Origin: Deltaproteobacteria bacterium | GTDB lineage: Bacteria; Desulfobacterota; DSM-4660; Desulfatiglandales; Desulfatiglandaceae | DNA length: 8,213 bases | Reading direction: 5' to 3' | Assembly: GCA_019313765.1 (NCBI GenBank) | Contig: JAFDAP010000059.1 | Location: 1-8,213 of the forward strand | Shown: positions 1-6,080 of the stretch, in pieces | Position numbering within the stretch: position 1 is the first letter of the stretch | How the letters are laid out: each line of letters begins with the position of its first letter | Notes under the pieces: generated by a model | What the model was told of the DNA's origin: nothing | Database searches by the model: none | The model's input: only the letters and a program-made list of their open reading frames with translations | Made by a program: the position numbers and the translations under genes

Positions 1-51
1 AAATGGTTCCACCCTCTCCGAGGCGTAGGCTCTACGAGCCGGAGGCCCACC

Positions 52-112
52 CCAGGCCGGGGCTTAATCGCCCTCGGCCTGTTGATGGACTTTTTACGAG
101 TCCATCAAAGTT
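52..112. repeat. Two-hairpin dispersed repeat, copy 1
   Basis: This 61-bp unit recurs at 6811-6871 with 59 of 61 identical bases. It holds two hairpins. The first is GC-rich, with AGGCCGGGGC (54-63) pairing with GCCCTCGGCCT (70-80) and one bulged base. The second is a perfect 10-bp stem, TTGATGGACT (82-91) with AGTCCATCAA (99-108), around a 7-base loop. The only two differences between the copies (67 and 68) lie in the loop of the first hairpin, so both stems are preserved. No coding potential was seen. It behaves like a REP or MITE-class repeat; the family is not identified. Confidence 0.8.
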
Positions 113-117
113 GACGA

Positions 118-239
118 ACTCGTAAAAAGTCAAAAAACCCCATTTTTGTCATTCCGGCGAAAGCCGGAATCCAGTGTTTTCGGGAACTTATGACTGACCT
201 GGACCCCGGCTTTCGCCGGGGTGACGACTTTTTACGAGA
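118..239. repeat. Nested palindromic element with two paired hairpins
   Basis: Outer arms ACTCGTAAAAAGTC (118-131) and GACTTTTTACGAGA (226-239) are inverted repeats with 13 of 14 matches. Inside lie two 27-bp units in opposite orientation, 148-174 and 199-225. Each is itself a hairpin with a 4-base loop: ATTCCGGC/GCCGGAAT (151-170) and CCCCGGC/GCCGGGG (204-221). When the second unit is reversed, the two differ only by TT/AA versus CC/GG at the stem base, so pairing is kept. This is the layout of a REPIN-like or MITE-like mobile repeat. The sequence 88-112 is also repeated directly at 226-250 (24 of 25), so the insert sits between two copies of the same 25-mer. Confidence 0.7.
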
Positions 240-250
240 CCATCAAAGTT

Positions 251-553
251 AACCCGCAAAACAATCAGCTATTTAGCTTATTTCCTATTATATTTCTTTA
301 GACTACAAAATAGACATAATGCAACTTATTCATCTTGTCAAGCAATAAATTACAAAATAGACATTTTTAATCAATTTTGACACAAAAATGACGTGCTGAT
401 TTGGAAAAAGGGGAAACTTTGCAACAATCACCAGCACGGATGGAGATTTTAGGAGAATCCATTGCTACGGTACTTAACAATTTGAACCCATGGTATTTGC
501 ACTCACATTTAACGTGTGATAAGCTACATTAATAAAATCAAAGAGGTTGATTT
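251..553. other. AT-rich non-coding region upstream of rfbB
   Basis: No convincing gene was seen. A 14-base direct repeat, TACAAAATAGACAT, occurs at 304-317 and 351-364. An inverted pair CGTGCTG (392-398) and CAGCACG (432-438) could close a long hairpin. A TTGACA at 377-382 lacks a matching -10. The best but weak promoter candidate for rfbB is TTGCAC (497-502) with TAAGCT (520-525) at 17-bp spacing. A TCACA/TGTGA inverted pair (503-507 and 515-519) lies in its spacer and could be an operator. A 30-codon reading frame at 440-532 has no good ribosome site and is probably chance. Confidence 0.4.
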
Positions 554-1603
554 ATGAAAAATATGTTAGTGACAGGAGGATGTGGGTTTATAGGGACCAA
601 TTTTGTGAGGTATCTCCTTAAGGAGTCAGACTTTAAAGGGCGTGTAATTAACGCGGATAAGCTCACCTATGCCGGAAATCCCGAGAATCTGACAGATATT
701 GAAGAAAATTTCCCTGAGCGCTACATTTTTGAGAAGGTCGACATATGCGACAGGGAGAATATAGCCCGTATTTTTGATGAGCATGAGATAGATACGATCT
801 GCCATTTTGCCGCCGAATCCCACGTAGACAGGTCAATCGTAGATCCCGACGCCTTTATCCAGACCAACATCGTGGGGACATTCGGCCTGTTGGAACTGGC
901 AAAGGCAAATCAAGATCGCCTTGAACTCTTTCACCATATCAGTACTGACGAGGTATTCGGCAGCCTTGGAAAGGACGGCTTTTTTACGGAACAGACCTCT
1001 TACAAACCAAACAGCCCCTATTCGGCCTCAAAAGCTGCCTCCGACCATTTGGTGAGGGCCTATCATAAGACCTATGGCCTGCAAGTTACCATCTCCAATT
1101 GTTCCAATAATTATGGCCCTTATCAATTCCCGGAGAAACTGCTTCCTCTCATGATCCTCAATGGGCTCGAAGGAAAATCCCTGCCAGTTTACGGTGACGG
1201 CCGGAATGTCAGGGATTGGCTTTTTGTGAGGGACCACTGTACGGCCATATGGGAAATAATGAAACGCGGGAAAAGGGGTGAGACTTACAATATAGGCGGG
1301 AACCATGAGATGGAGAATATCGGTCTCGTTGAAATGATATGTGATATCCTGGATGGAATTCAGAAACCCGAAGCTAAAGAATCACGAAGAGAGTTGATAG
1401 CATTCGTCAAGGACAGGCCTGGACATGACCGAAGATATGCCATAGATTCTACCAAATTAAATCGGGAATTGGGCTGGGTCCCCAAGGAATCTCTTGAAAC
1501 AGGAATACGCAAGACTATTCAATGGTATATTGATAACAGGGAGTGGGTGAACCGGGTCAGGAGCGGTGAATATCAGTCCTGGATCAAGGAGCAATACGGA
1601 TGA
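554..1603 (+). CDS. rfbB: dTDP-glucose 4,6-dehydratase
   Basis: This cytosolic NAD-dependent enzyme converts dTDP-glucose to dTDP-4-keto-6-deoxyglucose, the second step of dTDP-L-rhamnose synthesis and the branch point to other dTDP-6-deoxysugars. The 349 residues are normal length for RfbB/RmlB, an extended short-chain dehydrogenase. The Rossmann motif TGGCGFIG is at residues 7-14, AAESHVDRS at 86-94, the catalytic Thr-Asp-Glu of STDEVFG at 131-133, and the Tyr-x3-Lys pair at Y156 and K160. RNVRDWLFV (217-225) and DRPGHDRRYAID (287-298) are typical of the family's substrate lobe. The ATG is preceded by GAGG at 543-546 with 7 bases of spacing, and the next start is only three codons in. It is the first gene of rfbBAC; rfbA begins 28 bases after its stop. 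All active-site residues are present, so a functional enzyme is expected. Confidence 0.97.
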   Translation: MKNMLVTGGCGFIGTNFVRYLLKESDFKGRVINADKLTYAGNPENLTDIEENFPERYIFEKVDICDRENIARIFDEHEIDTICHFAAESHVDRSIVDPDAFIQTNIVGTFGLLELAKANQDRLELFHHISTDEVFGSLGKDGFFTEQTSYKPNSPYSASKAASDHLVRAYHKTYGLQVTISNCSNNYGPYQFPEKLLPLMILNGLEGKSLPVYGDGRNVRDWLFVRDHCTAIWEIMKRGKRGETYNIGGNHEMENIGLVEMICDILDGIQKPEAKESRRELIAFVKDRPGHDRRYAIDSTKLNRELGWVPKESLETGIRKTIQWYIDNREWVNRVRSGEYQSWIKEQYG

Positions 1604-1631
1604 GACACTTTCAAGAAAGGGATTGGATATT

Positions 1632-2531
1632 ATGAAAGGAATCATATTGGCCGGGGGCTCGGGTACCCGCTTGTACCCGATCACACGGGTAGTGAGTAAA
1701 CAACTCATGCCCATATACGACAAACCCATGATATATTACCCGCTGTCCGTTCTGATGCTGTCAGGCATCAGGGAGATCTTGATTATCTCCACACCCGAGG
1801 ACCTCCCCAGGTTCAGGGATCTTCTCGGAGACGGAACCCAGCTTGGTCTTTCCTTTTCCTATGCTGAACAGCCTAAGCCCGAGGGATTGGCCCAGGCATT
1901 TATTATCGGCAAGGAATTTATCGGCAATAACACCGTGGCGCTTATCTTGGGAGACAACATCTTTTATGGTGATAAGCTGTCAGCCGTACTCAAGAAATGC
2001 ACTGAACTTGAAAAGGGGGGCATTATATTCGGATATCGTGTGCGTGATCCGGAGCGTTACGGGGTTGTAGAGTTTGACCGGAATGGAAATGCTACGGGAA
2101 TCGAAGAAAAGCCTAAGCAGCCAAAATCCAGGTATGCTGTTCCCGGCCTCTATTTTTATGACAGTGACGTGGTAAAAATAGCGGAAAATCTTAAACCTTC
2201 GGCGCGCGGAGAACTCGAGATTACAGAAGTCAATTTAGAGTATCTGCGCCGAGGCCGGCTAAGGGTGGAACTCTTCGGCCGCGGGTATGCCTGGCTCGAC
2301 ACCGGTACACATGAGTCCTTAGAGCAGGCAACCGGTTATGTACGGGCCATTCAGGATCGACAGGGTCTCAAGATCTCGTGTATTGAAGAGATTGCCTACC
2401 GTCTCGGTTATATAGATCGTGAACAACTCAAGAACCTCGCCTATGATATGTTGAAGAATGAATACGGCCAGTACCTGATGGAGATAATTGAGCAAGAGGA
2501 GGAAGAAAAGGATGTCCATGAGATTTCTTAG
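1632..2531 (+). CDS. rfbA: Glucose-1-phosphate thymidylyltransferase
   Basis: RfbA/RmlA joins dTTP and glucose-1-phosphate to give dTDP-glucose and pyrophosphate, the entry step of the pathway. The signature GGSGTRLYP is at residues 8-16, followed by the lysine of SKQLMPIYDKP (K23), the metal-binding Asp of GDN (107-109), EEKP (158-161), ELEITEVN (194-201) and WLDTGTHESL (221-230). The reading frame opens upstream at 1566 inside rfbB, but the family begins with MKGIILAGG and an AGAAAGGG ribosome site lies at 1614-1621, so the ATG at 1632 is chosen. The resulting 299 aa is usual for RmlA. The C-terminal tail is rich in acidic residues (EQEEEEKD) and encodes the ribosome site of rfbC, which overlaps this gene by 20 bases. 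Translational coupling is likely. Confidence 0.97.
   Translation: MKGIILAGGSGTRLYPITRVVSKQLMPIYDKPMIYYPLSVLMLSGIREILIISTPEDLPRFRDLLGDGTQLGLSFSYAEQPKPEGLAQAFIIGKEFIGNNTVALILGDNIFYGDKLSAVLKKCTELEKGGIIFGYRVRDPERYGVVEFDRNGNATGIEEKPKQPKSRYAVPGLYFYDSDVVKIAENLKPSARGELEITEVNLEYLRRGRLRVELFGRGYAWLDTGTHESLEQATGYVRAIQDRQGLKISCIEEIAYRLGYIDREQLKNLAYDMLKNEYGQYLMEIIEQEEEEKDVHEIS
2497..2502 (+). promoter_or_regulatory. Ribosome binding site of rfbC inside rfbA
   Basis: AGGAGG lies within the 3' end of rfbA, 9 bases before the ATG at 2512. It decides the rfbC start: the upstream ATG at 2488 lies before it, and the ATG at 2518 is 15 bases away. It implies that rfbC is translated by ribosomes finishing or just leaving rfbA. 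Confidence 0.75.
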
Positions 2532-3075
2532 TACTTCCCTCCCCGGCGTTATTCTGATCGAGCCGGACGTGTTCAAAGATGATCGAGGATTTTTTATGGA
2601 AACCTTCCATAAAAAAAGATATGCAGACAGCGGAATAGACCGGGTATTTGTTCAGGACAATCTTTCCCATTCAAAGCAAGGTACCCTTCGTGGGCTCCAC
2701 TATCAGCTCAAAAGTGCCCAGGCAAAATTGGTCTATGTGGTCACAGGAGAAATTTTTGATGTTGCGCTGGACATACGACACGGCTCCCCCACATTCGGAA
2801 AGTGGGAGGGAACCCGTCTGTCTGATAATAATAAAAAGCAGATCTACATACCGGAGGGTTTTGCCCATGGCTTCTGCGTCCTGAGCGAAACTGCGGATGT
2901 GATTTACAAATGTACTGACCTTTATACCCCCGGCGATGAATACGGAGTGTTCTGGGCGGATCCTGCAATCGGTATTGATTGGCCGATTAAAAGTCCTGTC
3001 CTTTCGGAAAAAGACAGAAAAAATCCGGAGTTAGAAAAAATTCCGGCAAACCGCCTTCCGGTTTATGCAGGTTGA
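2512..3075 (+). CDS. rfbC: dTDP-4-dehydrorhamnose 3,5-epimerase
   Basis: RfbC/RmlC epimerises C3 and C5 of dTDP-4-keto-6-deoxyglucose to give dTDP-4-keto-L-rhamnose. It is a cupin-fold enzyme that works as a dimer. From the chosen start it has 187 residues, the usual length. FKDDRGFF is at 21-28; LRGLHYQ (59-65) carries the catalytic histidine H63; PEGFAHGF (114-121) contains the second conserved His; Y132 matches the active-site Tyr; and D168 is placed to pair with H63. The first ten residues encoded from 2488 are a basic stretch not found in the family, so translation from 2512 is preferred. It is the last gene of rfbBAC. No rfbD follows; the next gene is on the opposite strand 35 bases away. 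Confidence 0.96.
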   Translation: MSMRFLSTSLPGVILIEPDVFKDDRGFFMETFHKKRYADSGIDRVFVQDNLSHSKQGTLRGLHYQLKSAQAKLVYVVTGEIFDVALDIRHGSPTFGKWEGTRLSDNNKKQIYIPEGFAHGFCVLSETADVIYKCTDLYTPGDEYGVFWADPAIGIDWPIKSPVLSEKDRKNPELEKIPANRLPVYAG

Positions 3076-3110
3076 AAATTACATCATCCGGATTCAAGTT
3101 TCGAATCGCT

Positions 3111-3389
3111 TTACTTCTTAAAAAGCGACTCTAAGGCATTTCTTGCTTCCTTTTTCGTGTTCACTTTACCTTGGGCCGAGCCTGCCGAGACAAAGTACTC
3201 GCAGAAACTGGCCCTCTCCTTATCCACAACCCGTTCAGCGGAGACTTCCCGGCAATCGTTATAGGCATGCGGATCATAGAATTTGCATTGCTTGCAGCAT
3301 CGAAGGTCCCTGCCGCAATGAGGGCACGTATCGTTTCTGCTCACCTTATCATTAAGATTAATTTCTTCTCCACAAAAGGCACAGTTCAT
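3111..3389 (-). CDS. Small zinc-ribbon protein of unknown function
   Basis: This is a 92-residue cytosolic protein with nine cysteines. An N-terminal CxxC (C3, C6) and a CPHC (C22, C25) form a classic four-Cys zinc ribbon. A second cluster, C31/C32-x2-C35, then C46 and C63, with H41 nearby, could bind another metal ion. The tail after about residue 68 is basic and helical (KKEARNALESLFKK). A good ribosome site, GGAGGAAG (complement of 3397-3404), lies 7 bases before the ATG, supporting this start. The gene converges on rfbC and has its own upstream region of about 90 bases before the repeat at 3481. The Cys spacing resembles small conserved proteins seen in Desulfobacterota and relatives, but I do not know a demonstrated role. 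RNA, protein or metal binding are all possible. Confidence 0.85.
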   Translation of the reverse strand: MNCAFCGEEINLNDKVSRNDTCPHCGRDLRCCKQCKFYDPHAYNDCREVSAERVVDKERASFCEYFVSAGSAQGKVNTKKEARNALESLFKK

Positions 3390-3480
3390 TTTCTATCTTC
3401 CTCCGTCAATGACAAACAACATTTTGAGTAATGCTTTGAAAGAATCAGTAGCGGACCACAGGGCACTTGCTGGCCTTATT

Positions 3481-3616
3481 TAGTGCCTGAACGAAAACTA
3501 TCCAAAGCTGTCATTTCGAGCGTAGCGAGAAATCTTACCGTATTGTTATTGTTGAAATATAAGATTTCTCCCTTTGGTCGAAATGACAAAAAAGAGGGGT
3601 TTTCGTTCAAACACTA
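3481..3616. repeat. MITE-like element with double inverted repeats
   Basis: Terminal arms TAGTGCCTGAACGAAAAC (3481-3498) and GTTTTCGTTCAAACACTA (3599-3616) match at 16 of 18 positions. Internal 28-bp arms at 3510-3537 and 3560-3587, beginning GTCATTTCGA on each strand, match at 24 of 28. The unpaired segments between outer and inner arms are 11 bases on each side, so the element is symmetrical. It has no coding capacity. Its right end stops 12 bases before the archease operator. It resembles non-autonomous palindromic repeats that are scattered in many bacterial genomes; the mobilising transposase is unknown. Confidence 0.75.
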
Positions 3617-3628
3617 TTTCAAAACGCT

Positions 3629-3651
3629 AAAATGTTAACAGTTAACATTTT
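3629..3651. promoter_or_regulatory. Perfect 23-bp palindrome, probable operator
   Basis: AAAATGTTAAC and GTTAACATTTT are perfect 11-bp inverted arms around a single central A (3640). The right arm overlaps the -35 hexamer of the archease promoter by two bases. That position fits a repressor site, although an activator cannot be excluded. The regulator is not in the window, and the site is not obviously one of the textbook operators. Confidence 0.65.
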
Positions 3652-3678
3652 GACAATTCGCACGGCAACGGCTAAAAT
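3650..3678 (+). promoter_or_regulatory. Near-consensus sigma-70 promoter for archease-rtcB
   Basis: A perfect -35 TTGACA (3650-3655) and a -10 TAAAAT (3673-3678, one mismatch to consensus) are separated by exactly 17 bp. Usual spacing places transcription start at about 3684-3687, which coincides with the archease ATG at 3685, so the mRNA is predicted to be leaderless. No -24/-12 motif of the sigma-54 type used by E. coli rtcBA was seen. Confidence 0.7.
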
Positions 3679-3684
3679 TCACAT

Positions 3685-4113
3685 ATGTACTCGGATAGAC
3701 CGGACTATAACATCATAGACCATACCGCGGATGTGGGCATCACGGTACGCGGCACAGATCTTAAAAACCTCTTCAAGGAGGCCGCTAAATCAATAACACA
3801 TCTCATGGTCAGGGCAAATCCTGCTAAGGAAACCGGGACCGTGAAACTCTCGGTCGAAGGTTGCGATTCAGCCGATCTGATGGTCCGCTGGCTCGGGGAA
3901 ATACTCTATCTTCTCGAAGGGGAGAATAAAGTGGTCATCCATATCGGAATTGACTTCATTTCCCCGTCCCATCTTGATGCGACACTAAAAACAGTCCCTT
4001 TTGATCCGAACACTGATGAAATCCTTTATGAAATTAAAGCGGTCACCTACCATCAAATCGAAGTCACGGAAAAGGGTGACCACTGGGAGGCACGGATCAT
4101 TTTCGATCTGTAG
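3685..4113 (+). CDS. Archease, RtcB activating protein
   Basis: Archease is a small cytosolic protein that promotes guanylylation and turnover of the RNA ligase RtcB. The 142 residues are typical of the family. The N-terminal signature IDHTADVGI (11-19) contains the conserved His-Thr-Ala-Asp (13-16), and the C-terminus ends in IIFDL, with the conserved acidic residue at D141. The start at 3685 is forced: an in-frame stop TAA lies at 3673-3675, no start codon lies between, and the next Met comes after the signature. No Shine-Dalgarno sequence precedes it, and the promoter predicts an mRNA that begins at or beside the ATG. Its stop lies 11 bases before rtcB, so the two form an operon, which agrees with the known partnership. 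Confidence 0.95.
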   Translation: MYSDRPDYNIIDHTADVGITVRGTDLKNLFKEAAKSITHLMVRANPAKETGTVKLSVEGCDSADLMVRWLGEILYLLEGENKVVIHIGIDFISPSHLDATLKTVPFDPNTDEILYEIKAVTYHQIEVTEKGDHWEARIIFDL

Positions 4114-4117
4114 GAGG
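4111..4117 (+). promoter_or_regulatory. rtcB ribosome site fused to archease stop
   Basis: The archease stop TAG (4111-4113) is the first part of TAGGAGGTGA, a strong Shine-Dalgarno sequence 7 bases before the rtcB ATG at 4125. Ribosomes terminating on archease stop on top of the rtcB entry site, which favours coupled synthesis. It also gives rtcB a strong site while its upstream partner has none. Confidence 0.85.
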
Positions 4118-4124
4118 TGAAGCC

Positions 4125-5570
4125 ATGGACATCAAATTAGAAAAAATCGACGAATACCGCTGGCTTATTCCAAAGACCGGTCCCATGCGCGTGCCAGGCA
4201 TGGTTTTTTCGAGCGCCGAACTGATTAAAGCGGTTCAGGAAGACCAGAGCCTGATCCAGGTCGCCAATGTTGCTACGCTCCCGGGTATCGTGGGTCACTC
4301 CCTTGCCATGCCCGACATACACTGGGGCTACGGTTTTCCCATCGGAGGGGTTGCAGCATTTGACCTGGATGAAGGCATCGTTTCTCCCGGCGGGGTCGGT
4401 TACGATATTAACTGCGGCTGCCGGCTTATGACGACCCTGCTCCGGGCCGATGAAATCCGGCCAATGATAAAAGACCTGGTCTCGGCCCTGTTCAAAGATA
4501 TACCCACCGGCGTAGGATCTACCGGCCCCATTCACCTGTCCAAAAAGGATGAGGCCAAGGTAGCTGTTGAAGGCGCTGCCTGGGCCGTGAAAAATGGATT
4601 CGGCGCCCCTGAAGACCTGGAAAGAACGGAAGACCACGGGACAATAGAGGGTGCAGATCCTTCTCTTCTGAGTGAACGGGCCGTCAAAAGGGGTAAAAAC
4701 CAGTTAGGGACCCTCGGATCCGGGAATCACTTCCTTGAAATCCAGGTGGTTGATCATATCTATGATCCGGAAAAGGCCAGGGCCTACAATCTCTCTGAAG
4801 GTCAGGTCACCATTTTCATCCATACCGGTTCCCGGGGTTTCGGCCATCAAATATGCGACGATTTTCTAAAGGAAATGAGCAAGCAGGCCTCTGACGGGAA
4901 ACAGCCTTTTGAACTGCCCGACAGGCAATTGGCCTGCGCCCTTTTGAAATCGGACCAGGGTCAGCGCTACCTCGCGGCCATGGCATGCGCGGCCAATTAC
5001 GCCTGGGCCAACCGGCAGATTATGATGCACTGGACCCGGGAGACGCTGCTCAAGGCCCTTTCAATTAGTCCTGAAGAATTAGGCATGAAGCTCCTTTATG
5101 ACGTGTGTCATAACATTGCCAAGATAGAACCGCACACCGTGGATGGAAAACAGGTCATGCTCTGCGTTCATCGAAAAGGAGCAACCCGTGCCTTGCCCGC
5201 CGGGCACCCCCTCCTGCCCGAAGTGTACCGCCACGTGGGACAGCCCGTCCTTATCCCCGGTGACATGGGCACATATTCTCATGTACTCAGCGGGGCCGAA
5301 GGGGCCATGGCCCAGAGTTTCGGTTCCACATGCCACGGCGCCGGCCGCGTCCTGAGCCGGTCCAAGGCCACTAAGAAAGCAAAAGGTCGAGCCATACATC
5401 GCGAGTTAGAGGATAAAGGGATCTTCGTGCAATCCAGAGGGAAAAGGACCCTCAAGGAAGAGATGCCAGAGGCATATAAAGACATTTCCCAGGTTGTTCA
5501 AGTGGTCCATGAGGCCGGTCTGGCCCATAAGGTTGCCCGGCTCAGACCCCTCGGCGTTATAAAGGGTTGA
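4125..5570 (+). CDS. rtcB: RNA-splicing/repair ligase RtcB
   Basis: RtcB is a GTP- and Mn2+-dependent ligase that joins RNA 3'-phosphate or 2',3'-cyclic-phosphate ends to 5'-OH ends through an RtcB-histidine-GMP intermediate. It acts in tRNA splicing in archaea and metazoa and in RNA repair in bacteria. The 481 residues match the long form with an intact catalytic set: D94 and C97 of GVGYDINCGCR, H202 of GSGNHFLE, H233 of FIHTGSRGFGHQ, H329 of DVCHNIAKIE, and H404 of GSTCHGAGR, which is the expected guanylylated His. The penultimate lysine K480 is in LGVIKG. These positions fall within a residue of those of the archaeal enzyme, and the protein looks more like that archease-dependent type than E. 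coli RtcB. No intein is present. It is preceded by archease in one operon; no rtcA or rtcR is in the window. Confidence 0.98.
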   Translation: MDIKLEKIDEYRWLIPKTGPMRVPGMVFSSAELIKAVQEDQSLIQVANVATLPGIVGHSLAMPDIHWGYGFPIGGVAAFDLDEGIVSPGGVGYDINCGCRLMTTLLRADEIRPMIKDLVSALFKDIPTGVGSTGPIHLSKKDEAKVAVEGAAWAVKNGFGAPEDLERTEDHGTIEGADPSLLSERAVKRGKNQLGTLGSGNHFLEIQVVDHIYDPEKARAYNLSEGQVTIFIHTGSRGFGHQICDDFLKEMSKQASDGKQPFELPDRQLACALLKSDQGQRYLAAMACAANYAWANRQIMMHWTRETLLKALSISPEELGMKLLYDVCHNIAKIEPHTVDGKQVMLCVHRKGATRALPAGHPLLPEVYRHVGQPVLIPGDMGTYSHVLSGAEGAMAQSFGSTCHGAGRVLSRSKATKKAKGRAIHRELEDKGIFVQSRGKRTLKEEMPEAYKDISQVVQVVHEAGLAHKVARLRPLGVIKG

Positions 5571-5619
5571 GACCTCTGGAAAATGCATGTCTTTAACTTG
5601 CGCTTTTGAGTCTATGGGC

Positions 5620-5639
5620 TTCCAGATAAATATCTGGAA
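5620..5639. terminator. Palindrome, possible terminator between convergent genes
   Basis: TTCCAGATA and TATCTGGAA are perfect 9-base arms separated by AA. As RNA this allows a 7-bp stem with a 6-base loop. It lies 49 bases after the rtcB stop and 42 before the end of the converging gene. The sequence after it on the + strand (CTTTATAT) is only a weak U-tract, so this is a candidate rather than a firm call. Confidence 0.4.
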
Positions 5640-5681
5640 CTTTATATCAGCTTGGCCCACAAGGGTCAACATAAAATAAAG

Positions 5682-6014
5682 TTAATCTAAATCAGACTTC
5701 GGGCTGCCTTCTTCTTTCAGCAGTTTCTTGGCCATCTCACTGGCCCGGTCATATCTTATCAGACCCCGGTCGATGAATTCGTCTCTCTGGTCCCCGTTAA
5801 CTTCAACAAATACGGCCTTCAGTATCGCCACTCTCTGGTCAATAGCGGTAACCGGTGCATCCGGTGACGTATCCTCATCTGCCGGCACCTCTGGCACTCC
5901 CGCTAACATACACCAGATTAGACTATCCAGTTCCGGGAGGATTCCGCCCGTACTGAAGTCAACCGATTCCCTGAAAGCACGGTAGGCCCTTATGAAATCT
6001 TCGCTATATTTCAT
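5682..6014 (-). CDS. Hypothetical protein, 110 aa
   Basis: I do not recognise this protein. It is acidic overall, with no signal peptide, membrane segment or Cys cluster. The N-terminus (MKYSEDFIRAYRAFRES) looks helical and amphipathic, the middle (residues about 42-56) is Asp/Pro-rich and probably a linker, and residues 57-100 look like two further helices ending in EMAKKLLKEEG. The frame has no in-frame start upstream before a stop, so the ATG at 6014 is used, although no clear Shine-Dalgarno sequence precedes it. It lies 66 bases downstream of the B12-binding-domain gene on the same strand and is probably cotranscribed with it. A role as partner of that protein is only a guess from position. 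Its amino-acid composition is that of a normal soluble protein. Confidence 0.65.
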   Translation of the reverse strand: MKYSEDFIRAYRAFRESVDFSTGGILPELDSLIWCMLAGVPEVPADEDTSPDAPVTAIDQRVAILKAVFVEVNGDQRDEFIDRGLIRYDRASEMAKKLLKEEGSPKSDLD

Positions 6015-6080
6015 AACGATACTTTGTTTTCAATCATTGCCATGAGTTATGAGGGGAAACTTAATTTTGAGACGGTCCTG

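Noticed and set aside
118..250. CRISPR-like array from the repeated GACTTTTTACGAG words
   Set aside because: Repeats occur in inverted as well as direct orientation with irregular spacing and no cas genes; nested palindromes explain them better.
377..405. TTGACA as a promoter for rfbB
   Set aside because: At 16-18 bp spacing the -10 position reads like TTTGGA, far from TATAAT, and the site is about 150 bp before the gene.
440..532. Possible 30-codon leader peptide before rfbB
   Set aside because: There is no clear Shine-Dalgarno sequence before the ATG, no regulatory codon run and no attenuator hairpin with a T-tract after it.
1457..1729. Minus-strand frame across the rfbB-rfbA junction
   Set aside because: It is antisense to two well-supported genes, with no ribosome site or family match.
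3091..3128. Terminator between rfbC and the zinc-ribbon gene
   Set aside because: Short inverted pairs exist (GATTC/GAATC and TCGCTTT/AAAGCGA), but neither is followed by a T-tract on either strand, and one overlaps the stop of the zinc-ribbon gene.
4137..4637. Long 166-codon minus-strand frame inside rtcB
   Set aside because: It lies antisense to a fully conserved RtcB and encodes no recognisable protein; it is a shadow of codon bias.
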